Under the pieces are notes generated by a model. The model was given only the letters and a program-made list of their open reading frames with translations. It was not told the DNA's origin and searched no databases. Positions 1-8,416 of a stretch of 34,845 nucleotides of DNA are shown here, piece after piece. The stretch's first letter is position 1. Every line of letters starts with the position of its first letter. The translations under genes were made by a program, and so were the position numbers. Origin of the DNA: a virus; the IMG/VR virus record IMGVR_UViG_3300009181_000195, positions 1-34,845 of that record; one strand, given 5' to 3'.

Positions 1-116
1 AAAGGTCATAGTTGACATTTCGTCAGTTGTTTGTTTGCGCAGATTTAAAGAGCTCTAGCACATCTCTCTACGTGTGGTACTACCATTCTCATTGCAATCA
101 AGTCCATGGCATCCCC
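1..116 (-). ncRNA. ssrA: 5' half of a probable phage-encoded tmRNA (runs off the window)
   Basis: Read on the minus strand from 116 downward, the stretch opens with GGGGATG, the usual tmRNA acceptor-stem 5' strand. A D-arm-like GGACTTGATTG follows at 105-95, close to the tmRNA pattern GGnnUnGAnnG. An H-type pseudoknot like PK1 can be drawn: CACA at 76-73 pairs with TGTG at 62-59, and AGAGAG at 69-64 in the loop pairs with CTCTTT at 52-47. Eight bases later comes GCAAAC (38-33), the commonest start of a tmRNA tag frame. Read from that GCA the tag would be ANKQLTKCQL and a stop, which lacks the usual small hydrophobic end. Another frame, with GACGAA at 24-19, stays open to the window edge and would read DEMSTMTF and on. 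The 3' half (rest of the tag, later pseudoknots, T-arm, CCA end) is outside, so this is a strong resemblance and not proof. tmRNA rescues stalled ribosomes, and phage copies are known. Confidence 0.66.
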
Positions 117-124
117 ATATAATA

Positions 125-134
125 TGTAAATATA
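125..134 (-). promoter_or_regulatory. Promoter-like motif upstream of the tmRNA
   Basis: In the sense direction the sequence is TATATTTACA, one base off the TATATTTATA element found before many genes in this window. It ends 8 nt before the proposed 5' end of the tmRNA, the distance expected for a -10/-7 element. A TTTG lies about 20 nt further upstream, as in Bacteroidota -33 elements, but the region is AT-rich, so this could be chance. Confidence 0.45.
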
Positions 135-158
135 CGAATAATAATTTAGATTACCAAA

Positions 159-518
159 TTATTGTTTAGAAAATTGTAAAGTGTTTGGAAGATATGTATA
201 TAAATTACGCATAGTCAAACATCCTAATTTAATTGATTTTAAATTTGATTCCGAAATCTCATCATTAGTTCCATATATTCTCCACATTATAGTTACTGCT
301 ATATAAAATGGATTTTGTAAAAATGATGCATATTCATTTCTATCTATTTCAAAAATAGGTGCGCCATTATCATTTGATTTTTGTATAAAATATCTATCAA
401 TATATCCTTTTTTATAATCAATATCCTCTGGCATTGGTATAATTGTTTCAATTTTTTTATATTTAAACAAGTGTCCATTTTTAATTATACTATTATATCT
501 ATCTATTTTAATTGCCAT
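159..518 (-). CDS. Conserved-type hypothetical protein of the baseplate cluster, 119 aa
   Basis: This small soluble protein has no signal peptide, membrane segment or recognised catalytic motif. The middle (about residues 36-85) carries a tyrosine- and aromatic-rich pattern, with GYIDRYFIQK, then a FEID element and FYIAVTIMWRI. This pattern is familiar from small unnamed proteins next to baseplate genes in marine-type myophages, but I cannot give it a function. The ATG follows the hub stop codon by 13 nt, with no Shine-Dalgarno sequence, so it is probably the last protein gene of the tape-measure/baseplate operon. A minor baseplate or wedge component is the most economical guess. No terminator hairpin is visible between its stop and the tmRNA promoter region. 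Confidence 0.7.
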   Translation of the reverse strand: MAIKIDRYNSIIKNGHLFKYKKIETIIPMPEDIDYKKGYIDRYFIQKSNDNGAPIFEIDRNEYASFLQNPFYIAVTIMWRIYGTNDEISESNLKSIKLGCLTMRNLYTYLPNTLQFSKQ

Positions 519-531
519 ATTATAATATTAT

Positions 532-3327
532 TTAATATTTTTGATTTAAAGTAAATGTTTTTGGTTGAGATGGATTTACATATGGTATTTTCGTTGCATC
601 TTGTTGCGCCACAATACCAAAAGCTGGTGTGGTTGTTGCTACTCCATTTCCCAATTTATTTACAGATGTAGAACTACCATCAGATTTTAATGCTGATTGT
701 AATGCTCTAAATCCACCAGTTATTGTAGTTGTCCATACCATATTAGTTAAACTATGCTCTATTTGCTGAACTTGAAATATTCCATGGGATGCATATTTGC
801 TTGGAATTCCTCTTATATGAAATGTATCTCCAAATCGTATTCCACTTATTCCCAATGTTTTAAATGTATAATGTATTGGCAAAGGATGCGATAATCCACC
901 TTTGGAAACAAATACATCATTTTTTAATCTATCAAATAAAGATGTATCATCAAATGTGTAAATACGAAATCTTTCATCAAATGTTGTACTATCTATTAAA
1001 CCTGCCTCATCTGTCATAGCTGATGGTATTGTTACTAATTCAGGATTTGGTACTATTTCAATTTTTGATAAATTATTACTAATTGCAGTTTGTTTTGCAT
1101 CATTTTCATCTTTTGCTACTTGCCATTTTTCATCTCTAGCTTTATCCAGCTCATCTTCTAAAGCTCTTACTTCTTTTATTTTATCTTCTTGCTCTGTTGT
1201 TTTATCAGCCAATGCTTTACTAGGTACTGTTATTACATATTGACCTAATCCAGTTCCTACAATTTGTGTTGTTGTTTGGTCTGATAGAGCTTGTTTTTCA
1301 TTGTAAAGTTTATCTAATGCGGCATTACCCTCTGCTATTTTATCTTTAAGGTCTTCAATCTTTGCTTTTACTTTTTGCTCCGGTGTTGCTGGTATTTTTG
1401 CTAATTCTTCCATTTGTGCATTTGCTGCATCATCTTCCTTTTCCTTTTCTGTCTTTGCTGGTTTTGTTAAATCGCTTGGTTTTTTTGAAAATAAATCTTG
1501 CTTTGATTCAAAAAATCCATTTGGAGCAGTACTAATATGTGGCATACTTGGTTGAGTTGCTTTACCTAATCTTTGTGAAACTATTTGATTAGTCATTTCA
1601 GATGGTATTGATATTTCCAATGTTGATTCTAAAAAAGGTGAAAGAACTCCACTATGCCAAAATATTTGAGTTTTTTCTTTATTTGGATTATCACCTATCC
1701 AATTTTCATCAATTACACTTAATGCAATATCTCCTTTTTTTAATCCAAGATTTGCATCATCACTTTTTAGTTGATGCTCTACTATTTGAAAATGCCAAAA
1801 ATTATTTACTGCAGATGACATTTCATTTAATATATCTAAGAATACCTCTCTTACAGTTTTATTTGGTTGATTAATTTTTTCAACAAACATATTTAAATTA
1901 ACATAAAGATTTTTTAATCTTCCCCAATATTCTTTTTTCTCTGCAACCGTATCACCATCATTATTTGAACTATCTAATGGAACTTGCTCTACAAATCGTA
2001 CACCAGCTATTGATGCATCGATTGGATTTGCTGGTGTCTTTCCTACCATTAAAACCCCACCTGCTTCTTGTGTTATTTCATCGGTATTCCAAAAGTATTG
2101 TCTAAAATCAGGAATATCACCAGGAATAATTAATGCAGATGATTTTGTTGAAAACATAAAAGGAAATGCTCCTATTTTTGATTTTGAAATATCAATTTTT
2201 ACACTTACCGATTTATCACCAAAAAGATATGATGTTAATGCCCCATTTCTATTCAAAATTTCAACAGCCATATCCATCCTAATATATTTATGTGGTGACC
2301 ATAATTTTTCTTTTGGAATTTCAATTCCTTTAACATTTATTGTACTACCAGATCCCTTTTCTGAAAATAATGGTCTATCAAATGACCAAAATCCACCATT
2401 ACTATCAGTTACAATTGCATCTATTATTGCTTTATCTAAATTTATAAATTGTTCAACTACAGAAGATGGGTTATAATTTTGTACCTCTTGTATTTGTCTA
2501 TGAGATGGCAATGAATTAAACATATTTGCCCACCTTCTTTCCTTTACATCTGAATTAGCAGCTTCTAATTTTGATACCCCATATGGGTTTAATTTTTTAG
2601 AATTACCTACATTTTCTATTTTTCCATTTACTTTTTGAAGTTGTATATGAGTGTGAGATTGTAAATATGTTGGTAATCCGGGTGCTCCCCTTAAATTAAT
2701 TTTGACATTAAATTGTTCACCATCATTAGAAACACTACCACCAACTATAAATCCAAAAAACGTATCATAGTCACCACCAGATGCCATTCTTATTTCATGT
2801 AATTTTTCATAGTTAAGATTTCTTTCTGTAGTTTGTTTTAGTATTCCAGCAATTTTCCCACTCGTATCTATCATCTTCAATCCACCTTCGGGTGTATTCC
2901 ATCCCCACTCTACGCAAATTGTATATCCAGGTTCTAAAAAATATTTTTGAATTATTTCCATTTGAGTTAATGAAAAACATTTAATTTCTAAAGTTGCTTC
3001 TTTTGATATTTGGTCCTTTCCTTCTTTAACTTCAAATGATACAACTCCAGGAGATGGTCTTAATCCCCTATCAGTTCCACCACCTACCGGATTTCCATCC
3101 CAATCCGTTCCAATACTTCCAACAGAATTAGGACTACCATATATTGATGCACCTTCTCCTGCTGCTTTAAATAATGGATAATTATTATTGGATGAAATTA
3201 TTAATCCATTATTAGCTCCAGCAAATACTCTAAGCCAAACATTAAGATTTGTTGCTTTATGTGTATCTGTCCTACTTCTAAGATTTGCAGCTATTTTTGG
3301 TTCTATATTTGATAAGTGAGGCCACAT
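532..3327 (-). CDS. Baseplate hub protein (T4 gp27 / gpD-like), 931 aa, with coiled-coil insertion
   Basis: This is probably the central hub at the tail tip, where tube, spike and wedges meet. Residues about 90-145 carry the hub-type pattern of a beta strand with VSFEVKEG, then ATLEIKCFSLTQMEIIQKYF, and a PGYTICVEWGWN turn. The last 100 residues contain DTFHIRGIP, GIFQVQQIEHSL and WTTTITGGFRAL, which match the closing beta domain of gp27/gpD-type hubs. Between them lies a long charged stretch, about residues 625-685 and 705-755, rich in K/E/A/L and predicted to be coiled coil. T4 gp27 is only about 390 aa, so this protein is more than twice as long, and the helical insertion accounts for part of the excess. 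The ATG overlaps the previous stop by one base (TAATG), so the two genes are translationally coupled. The hub role is well supported by pattern and position; the role of the coiled coil is unknown. Confidence 0.8.
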   Translation of the reverse strand: MWPHLSNIEPKIAANLRSRTDTHKATNLNVWLRVFAGANNGLIISSNNNYPLFKAAGEGASIYGSPNSVGSIGTDWDGNPVGGGTDRGLRPSPGVVSFEVKEGKDQISKEATLEIKCFSLTQMEIIQKYFLEPGYTICVEWGWNTPEGGLKMIDTSGKIAGILKQTTERNLNYEKLHEIRMASGGDYDTFFGFIVGGSVSNDGEQFNVKINLRGAPGLPTYLQSHTHIQLQKVNGKIENVGNSKKLNPYGVSKLEAANSDVKERRWANMFNSLPSHRQIQEVQNYNPSSVVEQFINLDKAIIDAIVTDSNGGFWSFDRPLFSEKGSGSTINVKGIEIPKEKLWSPHKYIRMDMAVEILNRNGALTSYLFGDKSVSVKIDISKSKIGAFPFMFSTKSSALIIPGDIPDFRQYFWNTDEITQEAGGVLMVGKTPANPIDASIAGVRFVEQVPLDSSNNDGDTVAEKKEYWGRLKNLYVNLNMFVEKINQPNKTVREVFLDILNEMSSAVNNFWHFQIVEHQLKSDDANLGLKKGDIALSVIDENWIGDNPNKEKTQIFWHSGVLSPFLESTLEISIPSEMTNQIVSQRLGKATQPSMPHISTAPNGFFESKQDLFSKKPSDLTKPAKTEKEKEDDAANAQMEELAKIPATPEQKVKAKIEDLKDKIAEGNAALDKLYNEKQALSDQTTTQIVGTGLGQYVITVPSKALADKTTEQEDKIKEVRALEDELDKARDEKWQVAKDENDAKQTAISNNLSKIEIVPNPELVTIPSAMTDEAGLIDSTTFDERFRIYTFDDTSLFDRLKNDVFVSKGGLSHPLPIHYTFKTLGISGIRFGDTFHIRGIPSKYASHGIFQVQQIEHSLTNMVWTTTITGGFRALQSALKSDGSSTSVNKLGNGVATTTPAFGIVAQQDATKIPYVNPSQPKTFTLNQKY

Positions 3328-3617
3328 TAGTTAGTAAAGTTTCTTAATATTTGTAAGTAATTTTGAGGTACTCTTAATATAGTGCCTTCTGTAAATGCAA
3401 ATACCGCATTATGTATATTATTTGCCGATGCTATAATCCACCAAAGAGATGAATCATTATAAAATTGATGAGCCAATGTATCCAATCTATCACCTGTTTC
3501 AGTAGCTACATATATATCATCATCTCTTAATGGTATATTAGGATATATTACTGATTTATATACTTCCCTACCATCAATTGTTTTTTTAATTTGATTATTA
3601 TCGTATCTACTTATCAT
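3327..3617 (-). CDS. LysM-domain baseplate protein (T4 gp53 / tail protein X type), 96 aa
   Basis: Residues about 36-90 form one LysM-like unit: a threonine-glycine-aspartate opening (ATETGDRLDTLAHQFY), then the tryptophan pair of SLWWIIASANNI, then an ILRVPQ closing strand. In contractile tails, single-LysM proteins of this size (tail protein X, or the LysM part of T4 gp53) sit between hub and wedges and bind neighbouring baseplate proteins. They do not usually act on peptidoglycan. The gene lies 6 nt after the 686-aa gene and its stop overlaps the hub start codon, so it is expressed with both. The N-terminal 35 residues have no recognised domain. An unrelated peptidoglycan-binding role is possible but less likely in this context. 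Confidence 0.8.
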   Translation of the reverse strand: MISRYDNNQIKKTIDGREVYKSVIYPNIPLRDDDIYVATETGDRLDTLAHQFYNDSSLWWIIASANNIHNAVFAFTEGTILRVPQNYLQILRNFTN

Positions 3618-3623
3618 AATTTA

Positions 3624-5684
3624 TTAAAATTGATTTATTACTGCTGCGTTACCCAATGCATTATTAGTAATACCAGCTTCTGATTCCAATTCCTTTTGAG
3701 TAACTTGTTTAGTTTGTCCATACTCATCTTTTATAAAATACTGCTTTGTCCCAGTACCACCATTTAAATTTATTGGTTCTGGCGCCATTTTTGCTTGTAG
3801 TGATATTTTATCTGATAATTTCATATTTAATAACTTATCCGCCGATGCTTTACTTGCAGCTGCTATATTATTTGCATTCGCTATAACACCATTACCCATT
3901 GTTTTTAATTTTTTAGAACTAACCACAGTTACATCTTGTAGTGTATTTGGTGGTGGTGGTGTGGATACTGGTTCTCCTACAATAACTTTTCCTGCCGGAC
4001 TATTACTATATCCATAATGTGTTGTAGTTAATTCGTTTGTGCTTGATTTACTTTCAACAAATTTTAATGTGATACCAACATCAATAATAGTAGGTAATTT
4101 ATAATTTGCTGCCGTAGATTTTTTCTCAGCTACATTAACACCATTATCGCTTAATGCTACAAATGGTATTCCAGTTTCCCAAACATTATTATCATCTATT
4201 GTATAAATTAAAGAATCAATAAAACATTCTTTATGCTTAAACATATTACCTAAAGTAAATTTTAAAAATGGAGGAATTGTATAAACACCGCCACTACCAC
4301 CATATGTTGGATATACTAATGATGATAAAAAATTTAATCGTTTCCATGCAGCTATATGTTCTTCTACTGATAATGAATATACTTTAAAATTAAATTGTAC
4401 ACTTCTTTCAATTCCACTGTATGTATAAAAATTAAATGGATTTCCTATAAATTTTTGAGAATCCCAAGATGGTGAATATGTCTCAGTTAATCCAGTAATT
4501 GTTGCTCTAAATTGTACGGTTCTATCTTTTGCTATTGAATAAAATTTTAATGCAACAAAATCTAAATCATCATATGATTTAAAAGTTCCCTCATCAGTAC
4601 CAATTCCATCTTTATCAGGTTGGTATGTAATTAATGTATTTAATTTATCTATATTTTTACCATATGTTTGATGCCCATTATCAGTTTCGTTTGTTGGCAA
4701 TCCTAACTTTGCTTGTAATGAATATTGATTAAATCTTTTCTTTTGAACTTTTGTATATACACCATCTCCCTGTTTTTTTAATATATCTGTTTTTTCAGGA
4801 AATCTTCCATCATCTTGAATTACTGTCCATGAGGTTGATAAATCATTTCTATCATATATGTTATCATCTCTACGTTTTTTTGAATTAGAATACAAATTTT
4901 CTCTAGTACTAGAAGATTGCATTGGATTTGAAGCAAATAAGAAAAATTCATCTAACCGAATTTTATCTCCCCATCTAACCGAAGCATAAATACCATAACT
5001 ATTACCTTGATTTTTTGCTAAATTTATTTGTCCAGAATTACCACTACCTAATAGTAAATTTTTTAATGCTTTTTTACCTGCTTCTGCAGCTGCACCAGGT
5101 ATATTATCTCCTATTTGGCCAGTAGTACCATTTATATTTTGAGATATAAATTTACCTAATAGACTTCCAGCTGCATTTTTTTTAATTTTATCTAATACTA
5201 TCCTTGTTTTATACGAAGGAATAGATTTGTTATTAAATTCTGTTTTATTTAAATATATTTTAGTTGGTGTTATATTTTGCGGAACACCCAATACTGATTT
5301 TACTGAATTGATTGCTCCCCTAACTGAATTTACCAAACCGCCTAACAATCCACCATTACCAGCTGATACATTATTTGCACTTTTCATTTCCTCAACATCA
5401 TCACTTTGTTGTAATGTGAATCTTGCTATTTTAGTACCATATATAATTGGTGAAGATAATTTACTTATTATTCTCAATCCTGTTGTTTCTTCTTCTATTA
5501 AAGTTTCTTTACCAACAATTGATGCTTTTCTTCTAATTGCTGTTGCTGCTTTAAAAGGTAATCTCATTAAACCAGCTGCTGATGTTAATTCATTATCTTT
5601 ACTATTACGGACAGCATATTGTTGCTCAGCGGTAATACCACTGCTTAATTTTTTACTTCTAAATAATTCTTCTATCGTTGGCAT
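3624..5684 (-). CDS. Baseplate/tail protein, possible tail-tube initiator, 686 aa
   Basis: The position between tape measure and LysM/hub genes is where tail-tube initiator or cap proteins (T4 gp48 and gp54) are expected. The N-terminus opens with MPTIEELFRSKK and a conserved-looking TGLRIISKLSSPIIYG stretch. Residues about 370-510 look like a tube-type beta sandwich, with VQFRATITGLTETYSPSW, then GNPFNFYTYSGIERSVQFNF, a helix carrying WKRLNFLSSLVYPTY, and strands around FLKFTLGNMF. This order of strands, one helix and strands is typical of proteins that template tail-tube polymerisation. A linker of about 150 residues rich in G, N and S lies before that core, and the C-terminal 130 residues are low in recognisable structure. 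The assignment to gp48/gp54 is an inference from order and fold pattern, not from a clear sequence match. The gene starts 9 nt after the tape-measure stop. Confidence 0.6.
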   Translation of the reverse strand: MPTIEELFRSKKLSSGITAEQQYAVRNSKDNELTSAAGLMRLPFKAATAIRRKASIVGKETLIEEETTGLRIISKLSSPIIYGTKIARFTLQQSDDVEEMKSANNVSAGNGGLLGGLVNSVRGAINSVKSVLGVPQNITPTKIYLNKTEFNNKSIPSYKTRIVLDKIKKNAAGSLLGKFISQNINGTTGQIGDNIPGAAAEAGKKALKNLLLGSGNSGQINLAKNQGNSYGIYASVRWGDKIRLDEFFLFASNPMQSSSTRENLYSNSKKRRDDNIYDRNDLSTSWTVIQDDGRFPEKTDILKKQGDGVYTKVQKKRFNQYSLQAKLGLPTNETDNGHQTYGKNIDKLNTLITYQPDKDGIGTDEGTFKSYDDLDFVALKFYSIAKDRTVQFRATITGLTETYSPSWDSQKFIGNPFNFYTYSGIERSVQFNFKVYSLSVEEHIAAWKRLNFLSSLVYPTYGGSGGVYTIPPFLKFTLGNMFKHKECFIDSLIYTIDDNNVWETGIPFVALSDNGVNVAEKKSTAANYKLPTIIDVGITLKFVESKSSTNELTTTHYGYSNSPAGKVIVGEPVSTPPPPNTLQDVTVVSSKKLKTMGNGVIANANNIAAASKASADKLLNMKLSDKISLQAKMAPEPINLNGGTGTKQYFIKDEYGQTKQVTQKELESEAGITNNALGNAAVINQF

Positions 5685-5693
5685 CTTATATTA

Positions 5694-8084
5694 TTATGCT
5701 TGTCCTAATGCAAAGTTATTTCTAGTACCTTTACTTACATTACTTGCTATATTTGCTGTAACCTTTGAACCATCCATATATACATCATTTGATTTATTTG
5801 CCATATCTTTTCTCATTTGTTTCATCTCATCTACTAATATATTAATTGCATGTGATGTAGCTACTCCACCAAAAGGTGTTACAGCTCCCACTTTTCCCGC
5901 TTTAGATGCTTCATCCAATTTAGATGTTATGCCAGGTGCCATAGCAACATCATCGTTTTTAGTTCCTTTGTATATAGCACCTTCTGCGGTTGTTACAGTT
6001 GGACCTTCACCAGCAGGCATTTTTAAATCACCTACATGTTTTGCTTTTGTAGCCATACTCAGCATTCCAGCAACTATTGCACCAGCACCAATCAAACCTA
6101 ATCCAAATGGAATTTTTGATAATGATTCAAATATACCACCAATTGCACCAACCAACATAGTAGAAGCTGTCCCAGCTGCTTCAAGTGCAACTGTTCCAAA
6201 GTATAGAGCCAACGTACCCACTAATGGTAATAAGATATACATATTGTTAAGTATTTCACTAATAATAGATGCTAAAAATTTAACAGGTGCGAGTACTACT
6301 TCTAATATAGGCCCTAATGCTGTAAATATAGGTACTAATGCTCCACCTACTGTAGCAACTATACCTTTAAAACTATTTTCCATATCAGTCAATTGCCCCG
6401 TTATCTTTTGTCCTTGAATAAACTCATCAGTTTTTTGCTTAAGTTGTTCATCATTTAAATCTTTTACATCTAATCCAGCAGAAATAGCCGCTTCTGCATT
6501 TTTCTTATCTTCACCAGTTAAATGAGCAAGTTTTTCTTTCATTAATAATTGCTTATTAATATCTTCAATACTCATACCAGCTGCTTTTGCTAATGCTTTT
6601 TGTGCAAATATGTCTTGGTTTTTAAATCCAATTCCCTGATTTAATTGATTTAGGATTTCTTCTTGTGCTTCTACCGTCTTACCGGCATATGCTAAACCTC
6701 TAGCGGTAGATAAATTGAATTGTCCGCCAACAAATGTTGCTGCTACTAATTCATCTTCAATACCACTTTCAAAATTTAATAATTCCTCTGCTGTTTTTGC
6801 AACTTTAGTTAATGTTGTACCTAACTGATGCGCTTGTATTACTTGATTTTTAAGTGCAGTAACATCTCCTTTAAAAAATGTAGAGGTTGCTTCTGCATTA
6901 TCAGCAATATCTTCCAATACCTCTTTAGGAGATACTTTACCTTGCTGAGCCAATGATGCAATTTGTTGTTGTAAGTTTGCGGAGGTTTCACCACTAAGTC
7001 CAGCTACTTGCTCAAACACACCCTGTACTTTAGCTGCAGTTTCCGATGTTACCCCAGTTCTAGCTTGTATCCCACCCAATGCTGCGTATGTTGCAGTTGA
7101 AAAGTGAGTCATATCACCAAAAACGTTTGCTAAATCATTACTTACATCAAATATATGTTTTAATTCTACACCAGCTCCTCTATACGCAACTTCAATTTCG
7201 TGTGCTTGGTGTGCAAGATGCTCTGTTTGCTTAACAGTCATTCCGGAAGTCTTCCTATAATCTTCACTTGCCTTATCTAATTCCTTAAATGATTCAAGAC
7301 CAGCTAGTAAAGCCGCTCCTACTAATAAGATGGCCACTGCAGGACCATTCAACATTGCTTTTCCTAATTTTTTAGTAAAATCAATTGCACTTTTTAATGA
7401 TTCTGGTGCTTCATTATATAATTCGTTTTGTGCTTCTTTTAATTCGTTTAATCTTTCTTCTTTATGATATAATGATTCTTCTATATGAAGATTATCAAGT
7501 GCTGCTTTATATTGTTCTTCTGTATAAAGTAATCTATCTTCTTCTAATTCTTTTCTTTTTAATGCAAATTTATTTTGAAAAATGGCCTCTCCTTTAGCCT
7601 TCGCTGCTGCTTCCGCTTGTTCTTTAGTCGCATCTGATATTTCGGTTAATTTTGCTACTCTTTCAACAGACGCTTCCAATTCCTCTCCAGATAAATCTTT
7701 TTGTCTGAGTTGTTCTTTTATAATTTCAACATTAAGAGAAGAATATGCTCTAGCTCCGACAGATGTTCCTGTTAAATTATCTTTTACTTCTTTACTATAT
7801 CGTGCAAAACTTTTGGAAAAATTTAAAGTTTGTTTATCTAACTCAATTAATTTATTTTTTTCATTTTTTAAAAACCCAAGCGTACGTCTTTCATCCTTAA
7901 ACGCTTTTTTCTTAGATTCTATAATATTATCTATTTGTCTCTTTTCGTCTTTACTTGCTGTTTTTTTCTTTTGTTGCTCTGCAGCAATCTCAGCCTCCAA
8001 ATCTTTTATTATTTGTAATTGCCTAATAATTTCAGGAAAATTTTTATATTTTACTTCGTCAATTGTACCTTTAGATGATGCCAT
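5694..8084 (-). CDS. Tape measure protein, 796 aa
   Basis: This is the long helical protein that sets tail length and travels through the tube at DNA injection. The first 235 residues are charged and coiled-coil-like (many K, E, Q). A hydrophobic helix follows at about 245-263 (NGPAVAILLVGAALLAGL), then a second helical domain with many alanines. A large hydrophobic stretch at about 571-678 could make several membrane-crossing helices. Such membrane-active segments are usual in tape measures. The C-terminus is polar. At about 1.5 angstrom per helical residue the tail would be of the order of 120 nm (rough inference). The gene begins 22 nt after the 74-aa gene and is co-transcribed with it. 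The location directly downstream of the frameshift-type chaperone genes is the classic arrangement. The ATG at 8084 has no Shine-Dalgarno sequence. Confidence 0.85.
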   Translation of the reverse strand: MASSKGTIDEVKYKNFPEIIRQLQIIKDLEAEIAAEQQKKKTASKDEKRQIDNIIESKKKAFKDERRTLGFLKNEKNKLIELDKQTLNFSKSFARYSKEVKDNLTGTSVGARAYSSLNVEIIKEQLRQKDLSGEELEASVERVAKLTEISDATKEQAEAAAKAKGEAIFQNKFALKRKELEEDRLLYTEEQYKAALDNLHIEESLYHKEERLNELKEAQNELYNEAPESLKSAIDFTKKLGKAMLNGPAVAILLVGAALLAGLESFKELDKASEDYRKTSGMTVKQTEHLAHQAHEIEVAYRGAGVELKHIFDVSNDLANVFGDMTHFSTATYAALGGIQARTGVTSETAAKVQGVFEQVAGLSGETSANLQQQIASLAQQGKVSPKEVLEDIADNAEATSTFFKGDVTALKNQVIQAHQLGTTLTKVAKTAEELLNFESGIEDELVAATFVGGQFNLSTARGLAYAGKTVEAQEEILNQLNQGIGFKNQDIFAQKALAKAAGMSIEDINKQLLMKEKLAHLTGEDKKNAEAAISAGLDVKDLNDEQLKQKTDEFIQGQKITGQLTDMENSFKGIVATVGGALVPIFTALGPILEVVLAPVKFLASIISEILNNMYILLPLVGTLALYFGTVALEAAGTASTMLVGAIGGIFESLSKIPFGLGLIGAGAIVAGMLSMATKAKHVGDLKMPAGEGPTVTTAEGAIYKGTKNDDVAMAPGITSKLDEASKAGKVGAVTPFGGVATSHAINILVDEMKQMRKDMANKSNDVYMDGSKVTANIASNVSKGTRNNFALGQA

Positions 8085-8106
8085 TTTTTATAAATGTAAT
8101 TATATT

Positions 8107-8331
8107 TTAATAAAGACCATATTTTTTTAATATAGCTAATGTTGACGGTGCTAATGTTTTTTTCATTCTTTCTCCAGCTTTATCATTAATATCTCCAATA
8201 TCTTTATCTAGTTTTTTTAAAATTGGGTCATTATCTATAACTTTGCGTATTTCTGCTGGTGTTTGTTTTTTACCAAAAAAACTGAAAAATTCATTTAAAT
8301 TTTTTCTTGATATTTTATATTTCTTTGCCAT
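8107..8331 (-). CDS. Small basic helical protein ahead of the tape measure, 74 aa
   Basis: The protein is lysine-rich, probably all-helical, and without cysteine. Notable stretches are TPAEIRKVIDNDPILKKLDKDI in the middle and a closing AILKKYGLY. Small proteins of this kind are found near the tape-measure gene in marine myophages, but I know of no function. A structural filler or assembly factor is possible. It is the first gene after the terminator at 8375-8416, and a TATTTATA element stands 25 nt before its ATG, so it probably heads the operon that runs through tape measure, initiator, LysM protein and hub to 159. The leader AAACAAATACATAT is A-rich with no Shine-Dalgarno sequence. Confidence 0.75.
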   Translation of the reverse strand: MAKKYKISRKNLNEFFSFFGKKQTPAEIRKVIDNDPILKKLDKDIGDINDKAGERMKKTLAPSTLAILKKYGLY

Positions 8332-8356
8332 ATATGTATTTGTTTAAGTTATTATC

Positions 8357-8364
8357 TATAAATA
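8357..8364 (-). promoter_or_regulatory. Putative late promoter element (TATTTATA)
   Basis: The sense sequence is GATATTTATAG. It ends 25 nt before the start of the 74-aa gene and lies directly after the terminator of the preceding operon, where a new promoter is needed. It is one of a set of similar elements in this window. Confidence 0.5.
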
Positions 8365-8374
8365 TCTTATAAAC

Positions 8375-8416
8375 AAAAAAGTTAGGATTTAGGGGAAATT
8401 ACCTCTTAATCCTAAC
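8375..8416 (-). terminator. Rho-independent terminator overlapping the 3' end of the frameshift-partner gene
   Basis: On the plus strand 8381-8389 (GTTAGGATT) pairs with 8408-8416 (AATCCTAAC). The stem continues after a mismatch with 8391-8395 against 8402-8406, leaving a loop of six bases. In the transcribed direction the hairpin is followed by six U residues (8380-8375). The stop codon of the upstream gene (8401-8399) lies in the loop, so the hairpin forms from coding sequence. Confidence 0.85.

Noticed and set aside
5227-6417. A 396-codon plus-strand frame with a hydrophobic, transporter-like composition
   Set aside because: It is antisense to the tape measure and the 686-aa gene and straddles their junction. 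The hydrophobic look arises from the complement of A-rich codons. Both minus-strand genes have clear family patterns.
5694-8084. A membrane transporter because of the hydrophobic segments
   Set aside because: The position, the long coiled-coil N-terminus and the neighbouring chaperone and initiator genes fit a tape measure, which usually has such segments.
7582-8130. A plus-strand frame of 182 codons
   Set aside because: It is antisense to the coiled-coil N-terminus of the tape measure and crosses the gene boundary, with no support.
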